Shown one piece after another: positions 33,155 through 43,470 of a stretch of 64,000 bases of DNA. Numbering within the stretch: the stretch's first letter is position 1; every line of letters begins with the position of its first letter. Below the pieces are notes generated by a model. The model was not told where the DNA came from, did not search any database, and worked only from the letters and a program-made list of their open reading frames with translations. The position numbers and the translations under genes were made by a program. The stretch comes from Hyposmocoma kahamanoa (lineage: Eukaryota > Arthropoda > Insecta > Lepidoptera > Cosmopterigidae), in NCBI RefSeq assembly GCF_003589595.1, contig NW_020654748.1, positions 4,108,017 to 4,172,016 on the forward strand, read 5' to 3'.

Positions 33155-33352
33155 CACAGTCATATCCCCGCGCTAGGCAAACCCTGTATCGTGTGTGCCA
33201 TGGACACAGCCACATAGACAATCACAAATTTTACCCAAACTCACGAGAGAAATATTTGCAGGCCACAAATATTTCTCCCGGGCCGGGAATCGAACCTGGG
33301 ATCTCTGCGTGGCAGACCAGCGTAATAACCTTTAAGTGACGGAGTCAGTTAA
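33155..33352 (-). mobile_element. SINE-B, full-length, diverged head
   Basis: Minus strand: B box GGTTCGATTCCC and TCTGCCACGC are preserved. The A-box side has decayed (CACTTAAAGG in place of GGCCGAACGG), so the promoter is probably dead. Confidence 0.85.
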
Positions 33353-33409
33353 AATACCAACAACATCGCAGCACTGTTTTACTAAAATCATAAATAAGAA
33401 CTTTTTTCC

Positions 33410-33800
33410 ATGACTTTTAATAATTCTAAGTTTTCCCGTACTAATATGGTTAATTTTGCTTGCGTCGTGCAGCAAGGACACTGGCTTCATTTCAGAATTA
33501 CTTTTTTACAAACGAAATTAAAGCTATTTGAAAAATGTATATCGTATACTATACGTGTTCTGTTTAGTTCAGTTGATATAAAAAAAATCATGGGTGTGTA
33601 TAAAGTACATATTGTAAAATTTCAAGGTAAGCTTGTGTTTTTTTCTATCGTGAAAATTTTTACGAATCGTGTTTTCACACAATATCAGTGTATTTTTTCG
33701 TTATATTATATCTTTTTTCCGAAGTGATTTATTCAACTGTTATGCGAAACCAACCAAAGCCATTTGAGGTTGTATAGACTCTGAAATAGATCGCTTCAAA
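33410..33800 (+). mobile_element. Family I repeat, copy 3
   Basis: Opposite orientation to 35505-35905. Shared blocks include TACGAATCGTGTTTTCACAC, GTATACTATACGTGTTC and ACCAACCAAAGCCATTTG. The 105-codon frame at 33410-33727 is not conserved in the other copies, so it is not a gene. Confidence 0.7.
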
Positions 33801-33942
33801 CAGTCGCAAAAGTGTGGTACGATGCAAAACACAGGAGCGAGGGGTCAGGGAAGACTCTAGCACATTTGAATCTACAACTCTACTACCAAATACAGATCCA
33901 GAAAATGTCAGGTAGTACAATAAAAAATAGTTTTATTCTTCG

Positions 33943-33972
33943 TGGTAATCGTGAAAACCTAAGAACTCTATA
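33943..33972 (+). mobile_element. Family F terminal fragment
   Basis: ATCGTGAAAACCTAAGAACTC is the extended F terminus alone. Confidence 0.55.
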
Positions 33973-33975
33973 AAT

Positions 33976-34213
33976 CTAACTTAAAAAAATCCCTCCCCGT
34001 ATCATGTCCGGCTCAAAAGGTCCCATTATACTGGCAGCATTGCCTCGCTGAATGGTAATGGACACTTGCTGAAGCAATCACGACCTAGAACGGTGATCGC
34101 AGCCCCTGGCTCTGAGTTGGCGACTCAATTCTTTAAACAAGTCCCGAGCTCCCAAACCCCAGGGTCCCGCCGTCTCGACTACGACCGGTACGAAGTTGAA
34201 CATCGGCTCTAAG
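33976..34213 (-). pseudogene. LINE reverse transcriptase C-terminal remnant
   Basis: Read on the minus strand, one frame gives MFNFVPVVVETAGPWG, then ARDLFKELSRQLR, a stop codon, then QRGNAASIMG. The segments (F/Y)xPxxxET-GPWG, a D-L-x-x-L-x-x-L helix and I-QRGNA-S-xG occur in this order at the C-terminus of a family of animal LINE reverse transcriptases. The internal stop shows it is dead. It ends at an in-frame stop at 33976-33978. GC-richer than its surroundings. Confidence 0.65.
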
Positions 34214-34270
34214 GCAGAATATTTTTATCATTGTTTTTTACTGTAAGTTTATTTTTGGTAATTTTATTAC

Positions 34271-34628
34271 AGGAAATGAAATTATTTTTCCGGATTTAAA
34301 TAGCGTGTATTTGTTTTTTCAAACAAACTAACGTTTCGGGCCCTTTACAGGTCCCATGGTCACGGTTGACTGAGGTGGTACAGTCATAAACCAGTTATGT
34401 CTAATATTAATGCAAACCCTATTGTTTCACTACAGTTACAAAAGTTATTAATTAAATGCCTTATTTTTAATTTTACAAAGAAGCATTCCAATTTACGCTA
34501 CATTACGTTTTACAAATTATTTTATTGAATGCATTTATATTAAATTAAATTTATTATTAATTAATAATAGAAATTAGAAAAAAAATGAAACATATTAATT
34601 AGTACTGCAGTCTTATGTCTGTTTGGGA
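34271..34628 (-). mobile_element. Family F, long form, one end truncated
   Basis: Begins AGGAAATGAAATTATTTTTC. The interior matches the 10392 copy in reverse, including the AT-rich centre and ATTAGTACTGCAGTCTTATG. It stops at about 34628 inside the far inverted repeat, so no duplication can be assigned. Confidence 0.8.
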
Positions 34629-34639
34629 TTTTTCATCAC

Positions 34640-35345
34640 AGGAAATACTGGATCCCAAACTTATTATGTTTTGTAAAATGCCATGGAACAAAAGTTGTTG
34701 TTTATGATGTTAGTAATATAGTCCAAAGAGATTGTTATTATTATATTTTATAATTAACCCTTTATACTTTGTACTTCTGCAAGTTTTGAATTCTGTTTCA
34801 AAAACTTGATTAAAGTTAAACACCTTGAAAATCCAAACATAGTAAGAAACAGATTTGTGAGACTGCGCATAGTGGGCATCAGATTTGTGTTTTGAAAATT
34901 AGTTATTAATTATGTATTCGGAGCAAGATCTGTGGAGGTCATAAGATGAAGCTGTTGCGTTCGATATGTTGAGAAATTGACTTATCACACTGACAGCTTC
35001 AGTGCTAATGTGATACAAGAAAATGAAATAATTATGTTTTAATATAGTTAGAAATTCATCTCATTGCAATTTTAATGCTAATGACTAATGACACGTGATC
35101 ATATTGAGAGAATGTTTTTTGGGGAAAGGAAGAACTCTTATTCCTGTAGTCGACTGTGGGACAGATAAAGGAAGAAAGAAATAAACGCAAATAAAGGTTT
35201 ATTAATATTATTTTGGATATCTATTTTAAACTCCAGCTTCTCCCATAACCTAAAAGGTTTTCAATTTTTAAATAGGCACATTCGGCCAGTGTCAGGGACT
35301 CAGGTTCAATAAATGCCGAACAATTAATGCCGTATCGAGCAGGAT
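34640..35345. other. No gene or repeat recognised
   Basis: AT-rich unique sequence. Confidence 0.45.
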
Positions 35346-35349
35346 GGCC

Positions 35350-35500
35350 GTATTATTATTGTTATCACACGTATCACTGCTGGACACGGGTCTCCTTTAA
35401 GGGAAAGTTTTAAGATATAGTTCGCCATGCTAGCCCAATGCGGGTAATTCCCATGTTTTCCAAGGTTCGTTTTCCAACGAACTGGTTGTTCGGAAGTCAC
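35350..35500 (-). mobile_element. SINE-D, 3' half
   Basis: Starts with ATTATTATTG, then CACTGCTGGACACGGGTCTC (the inverse of the GTGCCCAGCAGTG tail) and GCTAGCCCAATGCGGG. The tRNA-like head is missing. Confidence 0.75.
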
Positions 35501-35504
35501 GATT

Positions 35505-35905
35505 CATTTAAGAGCCAATACAACCTCAAATAGTTTTGTTTGATTTCGCATAACAGTGAAAGTGTTAAATATATCACTTTGGAAAGAGTACATAGTAAAA
35601 TTGAGGATGTACACGGTATACGGCGTGAAAACACGATTCTTAAAAATGTTCAGTGTAAATAAAAAATTTACCTCGAAATTTTACAAAAAAACCGCATTAT
35701 TCAATAGGTACTTTACATATACTAATGACTTTTTTTATATCAACTGATCTAAATAAAACACGTATGTTACATGATATACATTTTTCAAATGGCTTTAATT
35801 ACGTTTATAAAAAAATAAATTCTGAAATAACACCGGTGTCCCTGCCGTTCGACGCGCGCAACAGAATCGATTCGGCATGGGTAAAATTTGAATTCTAGCT
35901 ATGTC
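35505..35905 (-). mobile_element. Family I repeat, copy 4
   Basis: Inverse of 33410-33800. The outer end GAATCGATTCGGCATGGGTA corresponds to 33430-33450 reversed. The two copies lie about 1.7 kb apart in opposite orientation. Confidence 0.7.
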
Positions 35906-36104
35906 TATACTATATACCTATATATAGTATCGACTCTTAATAGGCAATATAATATGTATGATCAGATTCTAGTTGATATTCAAAACTGGTCATTCACGAG
36001 GTTTAAAATTGTAGTTAAAAATTGTTGTAAAACCTTAATATATAGATAAGTTAGTTACTACAATTGTCAATGTACTGGTACATATTTCAAAATAACAAGT
36101 ATCT

Positions 36105-36288
36105 TCCAAGGGGTGGAGTCCTGGTGACCTGAAATACAGATCATTCGTCTAGTTTAGGCACCAGTCTCCCACAGTATAATTTATTGTTTTATGTATTTTA
36201 TTTTGGATATTATGCCAATGTATTTTGTATATTGTGGTGAGAAAATAAACTTATTATTATTAAACTTATTATTATTAAACAAAAACTT
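36105..36288 (+). mobile_element. LINE 3'-UTR fragment with TTATTA tail
   Basis: GGGTGGAGTCCTGGTGACC leads to an AT-rich stretch, AATAAACTTATTATTATTAA, repeated twice. This looks like a LINE 3' end with a TTATTA tail. It lies immediately upstream of another LINE remnant. Confidence 0.45.
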
Positions 36289-36290
36289 AC

Positions 36291-36478
36291 ATTCAATTAA
36301 AATTGTTACTAACATCCCAAAACACAGAACGACTGCTTTTCGCGGCGCTTTCAGGTATCGCGGCAGTAAGTGCTGGAATGATTTTCCTCCTCCGTTGCGT
36401 GACATCAATAATAAAAAACGATTTAAGCGTGAATACAAAAAACATCTTTTGTCTGAGCAGATGTGTCTCGCTACATAG
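36291..36478 (+). pseudogene. Jockey/CR1-like LINE ORF2 C-terminus
   Basis: The last about 60 codons before the stop at 36476-36478 contain HRTTAFRGAFRYRGSKCWND, then FPPPLRD and FKREYKKHLL. The order [FY]-R-x-x-x-x-W-N-x-[LF]-P, then LR, then F-K-x-x-x-K-x-x-L is the classic C-terminal signature of jockey and CR1-type LINE reverse transcriptases. Frame-intact over this stretch but cut off upstream. The 3' UTR follows. Confidence 0.75.
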
Positions 36479-36992
36479 ATATTTCTCTAATCGATGGGTT
36501 TGATACCTATAAACCTGAATATCCGTACCTATATATATTCATATTTGGTGGCTATTGTATTAATTTTATATATTATTATGTTTGTAAACTTACATTATTA
36601 TTTATATTGCTTACCTACATTACTGTTTGTTTACATATTATTTTGGTGTCATGGCTTCCTGGGATCTTAGTGCGATCGCTCACAATATGGTACTGGCAGA
36701 AAACCAGCACTGTTTCACTTCTCTCGGTCTACAGTATTTATGCTGAATCAGGGCCGTTTCAGCACAAACTGTAGTCATAGGGTCATTAAAATTTTAGCAG
36801 TTCTTATAGTATTGTTTGTTTTTCTCACAGTATTTGTTTTTCTCGCAGTATGTGTTTTATATAAATATGGATAAAATTAATAATGAATGTTCTATGTGCT
36901 TTTATGTTATACTCTGTGAAGTGATTGTAAATGTTTGGTTTCGGTTTGTATTTGTGCTCAATAAACGTGTTATTTATCTATCTATCTATCTA
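36479..36992 (+). mobile_element. 3' UTR of the LINE remnant, (ATCT)n tail
   Basis: Continues from the ORF2 stop to CAATAAACGTGTTATTTATC and (TATC)n at 36976-36992. The same terminal order occurs at 3826 (minus) and 4236 (plus), linking those tails to this LINE family. Confidence 0.65.
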
Positions 36993-37009
36993 AATGTAAA
37001 AAGTATTGC

Positions 37010-37068
37010 GTCCATGGCGATACAGGGTTTTCCCAGTGCTATGAGTGTGTACGTCATTATTTATTTAA
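37010..37068 (+). mobile_element. SINE-B tail fragment
   Basis: GCGTCCATGGCGATACAGGG, then CCCAGTGCTATGAGTGTGTACG. Only the terminal 60 bp of the family. Confidence 0.55.
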
Positions 37069-37069
37069 A

Positions 37070-37505
37070 TGTGTTAGTGTCGTACTGTACGTGTATTTAC
37101 CACTACTTCATAACATTATCATCCTAGCTTTAAGTACGTAAGTAAACACTAAAATGTCGGTCACAACATTCACTTGCTGTAAGTCTAGGCCGATACGAAC
37201 CCATCAACTTGACAAGTCATACTTACCTACTTACGTAGCTTTCTCTTTAAACTTTTATTACTTACTAACCAACGTTTACTTAGTCAAATGACTAATTAAT
37301 CATGAATTATACTTTTTCATTAACGAATGAGTCTATCATTAATTTATCAAGCGTCATTAATCGCTGTAATCATAATTAATCAAGCAATCAATTTTGACGA
37401 AGTAATAAAATACAAAAGACAACAATTCAACAAGGAAAACAAAAGAGCATCGGTCGTTATAAAAGGCTAATGAATTTATTTTGCACAGATATATAAATTC
37501 TATGA
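37070..37505. other. No gene or repeat recognised
   Basis: AT-rich. Confidence 0.4.
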
Positions 37506-37509
37506 ACAC

Positions 37510-37565
37510 GTTTTGTTCCTTGTTTGTCGATTTATATTAAGAAACCGACAAACAAGAAACAAAAC
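37510..37565. repeat. 20-bp inverted repeat (hairpin)
   Basis: Arms 37510-37529 and 37546-37565 (GTTTTGTTCCTTGTTTGTCG) pair with one mismatch across a 16-nt loop. No target duplication seen. Confidence 0.75.
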
Positions 37566-37976
37566 ACTATAGCAATCAAAATATGAAACAAAAGAACATC
37601 GGAAAGAAAATTTAACAAACCGGTGAATAAAAATACATTAAAGGCCGGACTTGGTAACAAAAGGTGTAATGTACCAGTTGATTGACAGGTGTCAAAACAT
37701 AATGGGTGACGACTGACAGCCTTGAGTAGTGAAGTGTGGCGCTACCGGAAAACAGCTGTCCTTATTATTACTCTTTGTAACATAGTAGTACATACTTTTA
37801 CTTGTTGAGACTATCAGCTGTTCCACAAATTTGGGATATGCAGTAGTATTTTTTGTAGTTTCAAATTGATTCTTATAACAACAAATATTCGGATGTTGGA
37901 AATCATTTTGAGGCCTGATTAAAGAATTTGAGACAATGGTTGGGCTGTAGTACCACTTCGTTTTTTAGAGCGGTCT

Positions 37977-38149
37977 CTAAGGGTCGTATTCTAGAACTCT
38001 ACTCAATGCTCAAGTCAGGATTGCACTGGAAACACAAGCACTAGAAATACGACCCTAATGGCAAGGTCTTGTGTATGATTTTCAGTGCTCACTGCAATAC
38101 TCAAGTCTTGACTTGAGCATTGAGTAGAGTTCTGGAATACGAATCTTAG
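37977..38149. mobile_element. Palindromic MITE (173 bp)
   Basis: Inverted repeats of about 41 bp starting CTAAGGGTCGTATTCTAGAA on the left and CTAAGATTCGTATTCCAGAA (inverse) on the right. Inside there is further complementarity, and the arm's AATACGACCC recurs at 38045-38055. Confidence 0.8.
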
Positions 38150-38219
38150 TCAGGAATACTATTACCATTATGCCATTTTGTATAACTTTTTGTAAAGAGA
38201 AATCCCAAGAGGAAAAAAA

Positions 38220-38800
38220 TGGAAATTAAACTATTATTTTCCCGAAACCTAATGTTTGGGACTATTCACGGTTAGAATAAATATGCATTTCAAGTTCATA
38301 GGTTTTCGAATGTATTTATTTTTTCTCGAACAAGTCAACGTTTTGGACTCTTTACAGATGTTAGAATTTGTTTTTGATTATTAATAATAATACATAAAAA
38401 TAAGGCAATTATTATTTTTATGACTATAGTTCATAATGTGATAGTTTGCATGAATATTGGACATAAGTGTTTGAGGGCTAATACCATCTCAGTGAGCTGT
38501 GACATCGAGACCAGAATTTTTGTAATAAAATCATTGACTTACAAATAAATGGACGACGGGTCTAATACTAAAACGTTGAATTTAAATTGTAATGTCATCG
38601 CAGTACTGTCTAATTTTGCTTGCTACGCTGTCAGTCGAACAAACGAACACTAAAGCGTGAATGACGCTCTGTATACGATTTTAACGCCCTATATGTTCGG
38701 ACACTTTTAAGCGCGGATCCGACGTCCATATAATTGTAAGTCAATGAATAAAATAGTTTCTTTTTCAGAGTGTAGCAATCGCGGAAATCTAAGAATTAAA
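38220..38800 (-). mobile_element. Family F, old copy split by a family G MITE
   Basis: Diverged F blocks: GTCAACGTTTTGGACTCTTTACAG at about 38332-38355 and GCAATCGCGGAAATCTAAGAA at 38767-38787. It was old before the family G insertion. Confidence 0.55.
38532..38746. mobile_element. Family G hAT-type MITE, copy 2 (215 bp)
   Basis: Perfect 8-bp target duplication AATAAAAT (38524-38531 and 38747-38754). Ends CATTGACTTACAAATAAATG and the inverse of CATTGACTTACAATTATATG. Opposite orientation to the 5334 copy and internally shorter by about 70 bp. Confidence 0.9.
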
Positions 38801-38890
38801 ATTGCTCACTTTAGCCTTGAATAGTCCCAAATTATAGCTTTTGGGACACAGCAGATATATAGCCGCTAGTGTATGCCATTATTTTTTTAA
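38800..38890 (+). mobile_element. Family S remnant
   Basis: TGCTCACTTTAGCCTTGAAT, then AGTCCCAAATTATAGCTTTT match the interior of 47170-47600. Confidence 0.5.
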
Positions 38891-38932
38891 ACGTGAAGAA
38901 CATCATACATTTAGTAGGTAGCAGTAGATGTC

Positions 38933-39432
38933 GTTGTGAAAGAGTTCGTCCAGAGAAGTACTGCCCCCTTATCTACTTTTGCCGTCAAGCAGTAATGTAA
39001 ACATTACTGCGTTCCGGTTTTAAGGGTAAGGGTGCTGGTGAAATTACAGGCACATGGGATTTGTTAATTTATGTCTAAAGGTGACAGGCGCGGTAGCTGT
39101 GCCTCTCAGATCTTTACGATTTAAAGTCAAAGTCAAAGTCAAAGTCAAATTCAAAGTCAAAGTCAAAGTCAAAGTCAAAGTCAAAGTCAAAGCCAAAATC
39201 AAAATCAAAGTCAAAGTCAAAGTCAAAGTCAAAGTCAAAGTTAAAGTCAAAGTCAAAGTCAAAGTCAAAGTCAAAGTCAAAGTCAAAGATTATTTATTCC
39301 ATAGGTAAAATAAATTTACACTTGAAAATGTCACATTTAAGCTACTGCTCGTAAAGCTCTGAGTGTCACTGCAACCGCTATGGACAGGCCTGTCGCTTAT
39401 CACCAGGGCCACGACCGTTACCATAAAAATAC
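38933..39432 (+). mobile_element. SINE-A, full-length, interrupted by a retro-tail
   Basis: 5' part 38933-39126 and 3' part 39352-39432. Outside the insert it is one of the most complete copies. Confidence 0.8.
39127..39351 (-). mobile_element. Retroelement 3' end with (TCAAAG)n
   Basis: About 27 TCAAAG hexamers (39127-39288, a few variant units), then ATTATTTATTCCATAGGTAA and AT-rich sequence to 39351. A 5-bp repeat TAAAG brackets the insert. On the minus strand the hexamer forms the 3' tail (CTTTGA)n of a LINE-like copy. Open frames here read alternating Lys-Val or Thr-Leu and are artefacts. Confidence 0.7.
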
Positions 39433-39738
39433 TTTTTAAGTACTGTGAACACAAATATTATCAAACTCTAGGAGTTTCTTACATCAGTGGTTCCTGACCT
39501 AATGTACCTTATGAATAGGTGATTATTAATTTGATGACATCAAGTGTGTATTGCTTACCTACCAAATGAAGATATTTAGAACTTAAATTTGAATTTCTAT
39601 AGATGATGATTTATCTAACACACTGAAACAAAAAGATTTGAACATTTTTGAACTGTTAATAGTACTGGCGACAGGAACAACTCTAATAATAAAATGAATC
39701 ACAATTGGGAAATAAAATTGGTTCTCCGAATAATATAT

Positions 39739-40692
39739 AGGGGAGCGTGGGGTATTGGGAGCCCGCGGGTAATGAGAGCGGTGTTAAACTGGACATTTCC
39801 AATGCTCGTATTTGTGCAAACGGCACTCCTATGTCTTCGTTAACGTTCGCCAAGGTTTGAGTCCTGTGGGCGGCCCCTGTTTTTCGCCCCGCGCTTAGAA
39901 TATTTGCCCAATTTCATCATCCCATGTAAGCATTAAAATGCATAGATACTACATTGTATTTACCCTAGCTATGTGACCATATCTATCAAATTTTATAAGT
40001 TATACTTAAAATCACAAGAAAAATAGAAATGTTATATTCCTCTTTCAATTCGATGTTACGCGGATAATGAGAGCCATTTGGCTCTCCTTATCCCATTGCA
40101 ATATGCACTGGATATTCCTTTACTCCTAACACTTTCTTGTTTATTCTCATAACTTTTTAATTTATGTATTTTATTACTTTATTTTTTTTTCAGACTAATT
40201 ATATATAAAGGCTCCCATTTGACATACGGGCTCTTACCGGCTCCCATTTTCCGAACTGTGGGGTAATGGGAGCGAATGACATGTTTTCGTTTTTTCTTTT
40301 TAACCAAATATTATATTTTATAGGAAATGAAACTATTTTTCCGGATTTAAATCGCGTACATTTGTGGTGGTGGTACAGTAGCAACTGGTTGAAGACTGTA
40401 CCACCTCAGTCAACAGTGACCATGGGACCTGTAAAGGGCCCGAAACGTCGGTTTGTTTGAAAAAACAAATATACGCGATTTAAATCCGGAAAAATAGATT
40501 CATTTCCTATGTGTAACAATCGCGAAAACCTAAGAACTCGATATTATATTTTAGTTTCACATTTTTTCTGTGATTATCTAGTACCCAGATATGTGAAGTG
40601 TACGTTCATAAGTAACAAAAAATTAAATTGCATAAATTATGACTTTTATTATCAATTGTCCTTAGTAGGCTCCCATTCCCCCACGCTCCCCT
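39739..40692. mobile_element. Family T TIR element with GGGAGCC motifs (954 bp)
   Basis: Terminal inverted repeats of about 28 bp: AGGGGAGCGTGGGGTATTGG and the inverse AGGGGAGCGTGGGGGAATGG. At least eight AATGGGAGCC-like motifs lie in both orientations (near 39756, 39770, 40066, 40210, 40228, 40240, 40264 and 40669). No clear target duplication. Contains an F copy inserted at 40321. Confidence 0.7.
40321..40540 (+). mobile_element. Family F, 220-bp copy in family T
   Basis: Perfect 13-bp target duplication, ATATTATATTTTA (40308-40320 and 40541-40553). Left end TAGGAAATGAAAC (short), right end with the full extension to AAGAACTCG. Includes TACCACCTCAGTCAAC and CCTGTAAAGGGCCCGAAACG. The best-preserved copy. 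Confidence 0.92.
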
Positions 40693-40977
40693 ACATGGTG
40701 GATAAAAACTTTCCTTTTTTGCAAATTTTTATTATTTTTTAAATGCTGAAACAGAGATGAACTTTTTGTTACTGTATTAAGGTAACAATTACGACAAAAC
40801 GTTTTAAAGGCGTGATTAAGATTGTTATTGAAGTAATTTTGAATACATATTTCCGATTAACCTAGTTATATGGAAATTATGGTATTCCAAATAATATGGG
40901 TTTATCTTATTCTACACCTACATAGTACTAACAGAAACAATAAAAATTCCAATGAATTTTTCTTTTTTTTATGACCC

Positions 40978-41047
40978 CAAATGATGGGACAAACAAGTTG
41001 TGCGTCTTTTCCATAGTGGTAATGTGTAACAATCGCGAAAACCTAAG
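40978..41047. mobile_element. SINE-A end fused to F terminus
   Basis: GATGGGACAAACAAGTTGTGCG (SINE-A 3' end, minus) is followed within 20 bp by TGTAACAATCGCGAAAACC (F extension). Both are fragments. Confidence 0.5.
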
Positions 41048-41394
41048 ATAAATAAAAATTATTTATGCTATCTATGTAACTATTTATTTTTTTGTTAAAA
41101 TATATATATTTTATCCTAATTAATTTTATGTATAAATACATACTATAATTATGTATGAATTATTTTTAAAAGTAACTTGCGTAAAAATTAATTGGCCGTT
41201 AAAATTAAAACACATTATTTTTAAGCGCATGAGCGGTCAAGTAATTACACAATTTTTGAGCAAGTGTTAAATTATCTCTTTATTGGCCGCTGTTACTTTC
41301 AATAAATTACGCACAACTATTGTTAGACGTAATAAATGATTTGACATATTGGACAGAATTGTACTCGTACAGCCTTGCAAAGACGTGTGCAAGC

Positions 41395-41455
41395 ACGCAC
41401 GTACACAAATACACACCCGCAAGTACATAAGCACGCACTCAGACACGCACGCGGC
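41395..41455. repeat. Alternating purine-pyrimidine tract
   Basis: Degenerate ACGCAC/ACACAC sequence such as GCACGCACGTACAC. Low complexity, potentially Z-DNA-forming. Confidence 0.6.
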
Positions 41456-41502
41456 ACCTTTCGTTAGGTTTTTTATCCAAATTTGTTGTTCAATTTTTTT
41501 TA

Positions 41503-41700
41503 CACACACTCATAGCCCCGCACTAGGGAAACCCTGCATCGTGGGTGCTCGGATACACATAAAGGCATCCACAAATTACACTCAAACTCACGCGAGAAAT
41601 AAATGTATGGCTTACAAATATTTCTCCCGGCCCGGGAATCAAACCCAGAACCTCTGCGTAGCAGACCAGCAGGGTAACCGTTCGGTCACGGAGGCAGGTT
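41503..41700 (-). mobile_element. SINE-B, full-length
   Basis: Minus strand: head CCTCCGTGACCGAACGG, TCTGCTACGC, B box changed to GGTTTGATTCCC, and the full tail to GGGGCTATGAGTGTGTG. One base of the B box is mutated. Confidence 0.85.
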
Positions 41701-41704
41701 ATCT

Positions 41705-42960
41705 ATCAATAATAAAGTTTGTTATAGTTGTGGTTCTTGAACCAATTTCAAGATATACAGAGTGTTTTTTAATGGGACAGTACGGGGGAAGTCCGAAACC
41801 ATTGAAGTTACAAGGAAACTATCATAAAAACCATTAAGTCTTTTTCTGTGAAAACAATTTTGGCATAGACAATTTTTTGGACATGCGCGAGTTGTACATA
41901 AAAATGACTAAATTTTACCAAAATTTTTCTAGTGCTAATCGATTCAGTTTCATGAAGAGATTATTTCATATTATGGGAAGAAAAAATCGAGACAGCGGAA
42001 GTTGGTCAAATTATATAAACAGTTTTATTCATACAAAATGTATTAAATAAGCTGTTTATTCTAAGTGATTATTCAAGTAACTACTAAAAGAGTTGTTCCG
42101 TTAGTGGTCCAAAATAAGTGGAAAATTTAACAAAATCTAGAAATTCTATAATAAAAAGAATTGCTTTTACCTGGAATTACCAGAAAATCTTTAGGGATTT
42201 TTAATACTACGTAACGTAAAACGGAACGCAATCCCACGAAAAGGAACGGATTTTTATGTATTTTTTTGGCTAATGTGCTAGTGGGCAATGCCATAAAAAA
42301 TATATTGACAGATCAGACTGTAATCCATTTAGCCAATTGTAATTCAGTTTTTGAATAATTTAGTGTTTATATGTTGCTGGTTTTTGGACTTTTTTTAGTA
42401 TCGCCATTGACCTCTAATGAGTATCGCAGTGTTCCTGGTAATTAATTGAACATATCTACTATACTTTAAAAAAATACGGGTTATATATTTTCTTTGTTAT
42501 TCTGCTAAGCTCTTTAATTCAAGCTATGTTAGTGCATAAAACCTTAACATCTAAACAAATTAATGTATGAATATATGAATTTAATTCTTACACCTACATA
42601 TAAATGTACTGTGTAATTATTTTTAATGAAACTATATTATATAGTTAAGGTACAATAAAAGTTTTTAAATACTAGAACGTAAAACTAGAATTAAATTATA
42701 TGAATAAAATTGGTCCGCCGCGCCATTATGCCAGCATCAAGGTGCCCAAGACGCTGGCAAAAAATTAATACACTGTCTGGGAAACCCATGAGACGGCAGT
42801 CACCTTGCCCAACGGCAGTTGCATAGCCATTCAAGCTTATATCTAGCAAAAAATTTGAGGTTGGTTAAATTTTTCTGGGAATAAAGTACCAATCTCCATA
42901 CTAATTCGGTACAAGTCTTAATTTGTTTCCATTTTCTTCTAAAAGAAACTTATGTAACAT
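41705..42960. other. No gene recognised
   Basis: AT-rich. 42720-42840 is GC-richer (ATTGGTCCGCCGCGCCATTA) without an interpretable frame. Confidence 0.45.
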
Positions 42961-42964
42961 GTAG

Positions 42965-43043
42965 GCTTCCATGGATGGATGTAGTGTTTTGATAGTATGG
43001 GATGACTCCCATCCAATCAAAACACTACATCAGCCCTGGAAGC
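42965..43043. ncRNA. Candidate pre-miRNA-like hairpin (79 nt)
   Basis: The arms pair over about 34 positions with few mismatches and a 6-nt loop. GATGTAGTGTTTTGAT in the left arm has an exact complement in the right, flanked by GCTTCCA/TGGAAGC and by a TATGGG/CCCATC apical stem. Size and shape match a miRNA precursor, but a small palindromic MITE would look the same. I do not recognise either arm as a known miRNA. Confidence 0.3.
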
Positions 43044-43373
43044 TCGTTATCTACCAATTGTAACCTGTGTTTCATCAACATATATAACGTACCATGTAAC
43101 GACCCTACATCCACAGCTGTTCTATGCTCTGTTTTGGAAGATAATCCTATATACAAAATGGTCTAATACCGCCTTTTTTGAAGTAGCATAAGGTACTTAT
43201 AATTTGTATTCTGACCTAAGTGTTATAACACGAGAAAAGCTGTATATCCAAATTTTGTTAAGCATTGCTAAGTAAGAACGCTTTAAGCGGAGGATGTCGT
43301 ACTGCCCTTGACATTTGGCGTTCCTATCTTCACAGTCTACAGACCTTTAGCTAAATGCCTCGTCGAACGTACG

Positions 43374-43470
43374 TTACGACCTTTTGTGCGTTATGAGGAG
43401 ATAGTTTTTAAGGTATTTGCTATATACATAATATAACGCTATCTCCTTATAAAGCAAAAAAGGTTGTAAA
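43374..43470. repeat. Inverted repeat, 31-bp arms
   Basis: TTACGACCTTTTGTGCGTTA...GATAG at 43374-43404 pairs with 43440-43470 with about five mismatches across a 35-nt loop. Confidence 0.7.

Noticed and set aside
39044..39308. Open frames of alternating Lys-Val and Thr-Leu
   Set aside because: Direct translation of the (TCAAAG)n repeat on the two strands.
40380..40460. Active hammerhead ribozyme in family F
   Set aside because: Core A missing, cleavage-site base is G, and stem II is too short in all copies read.
41349..41837. 162-codon plus frame
   Set aside because: Runs through the purine-pyrimidine tract and a SINE-B copy.
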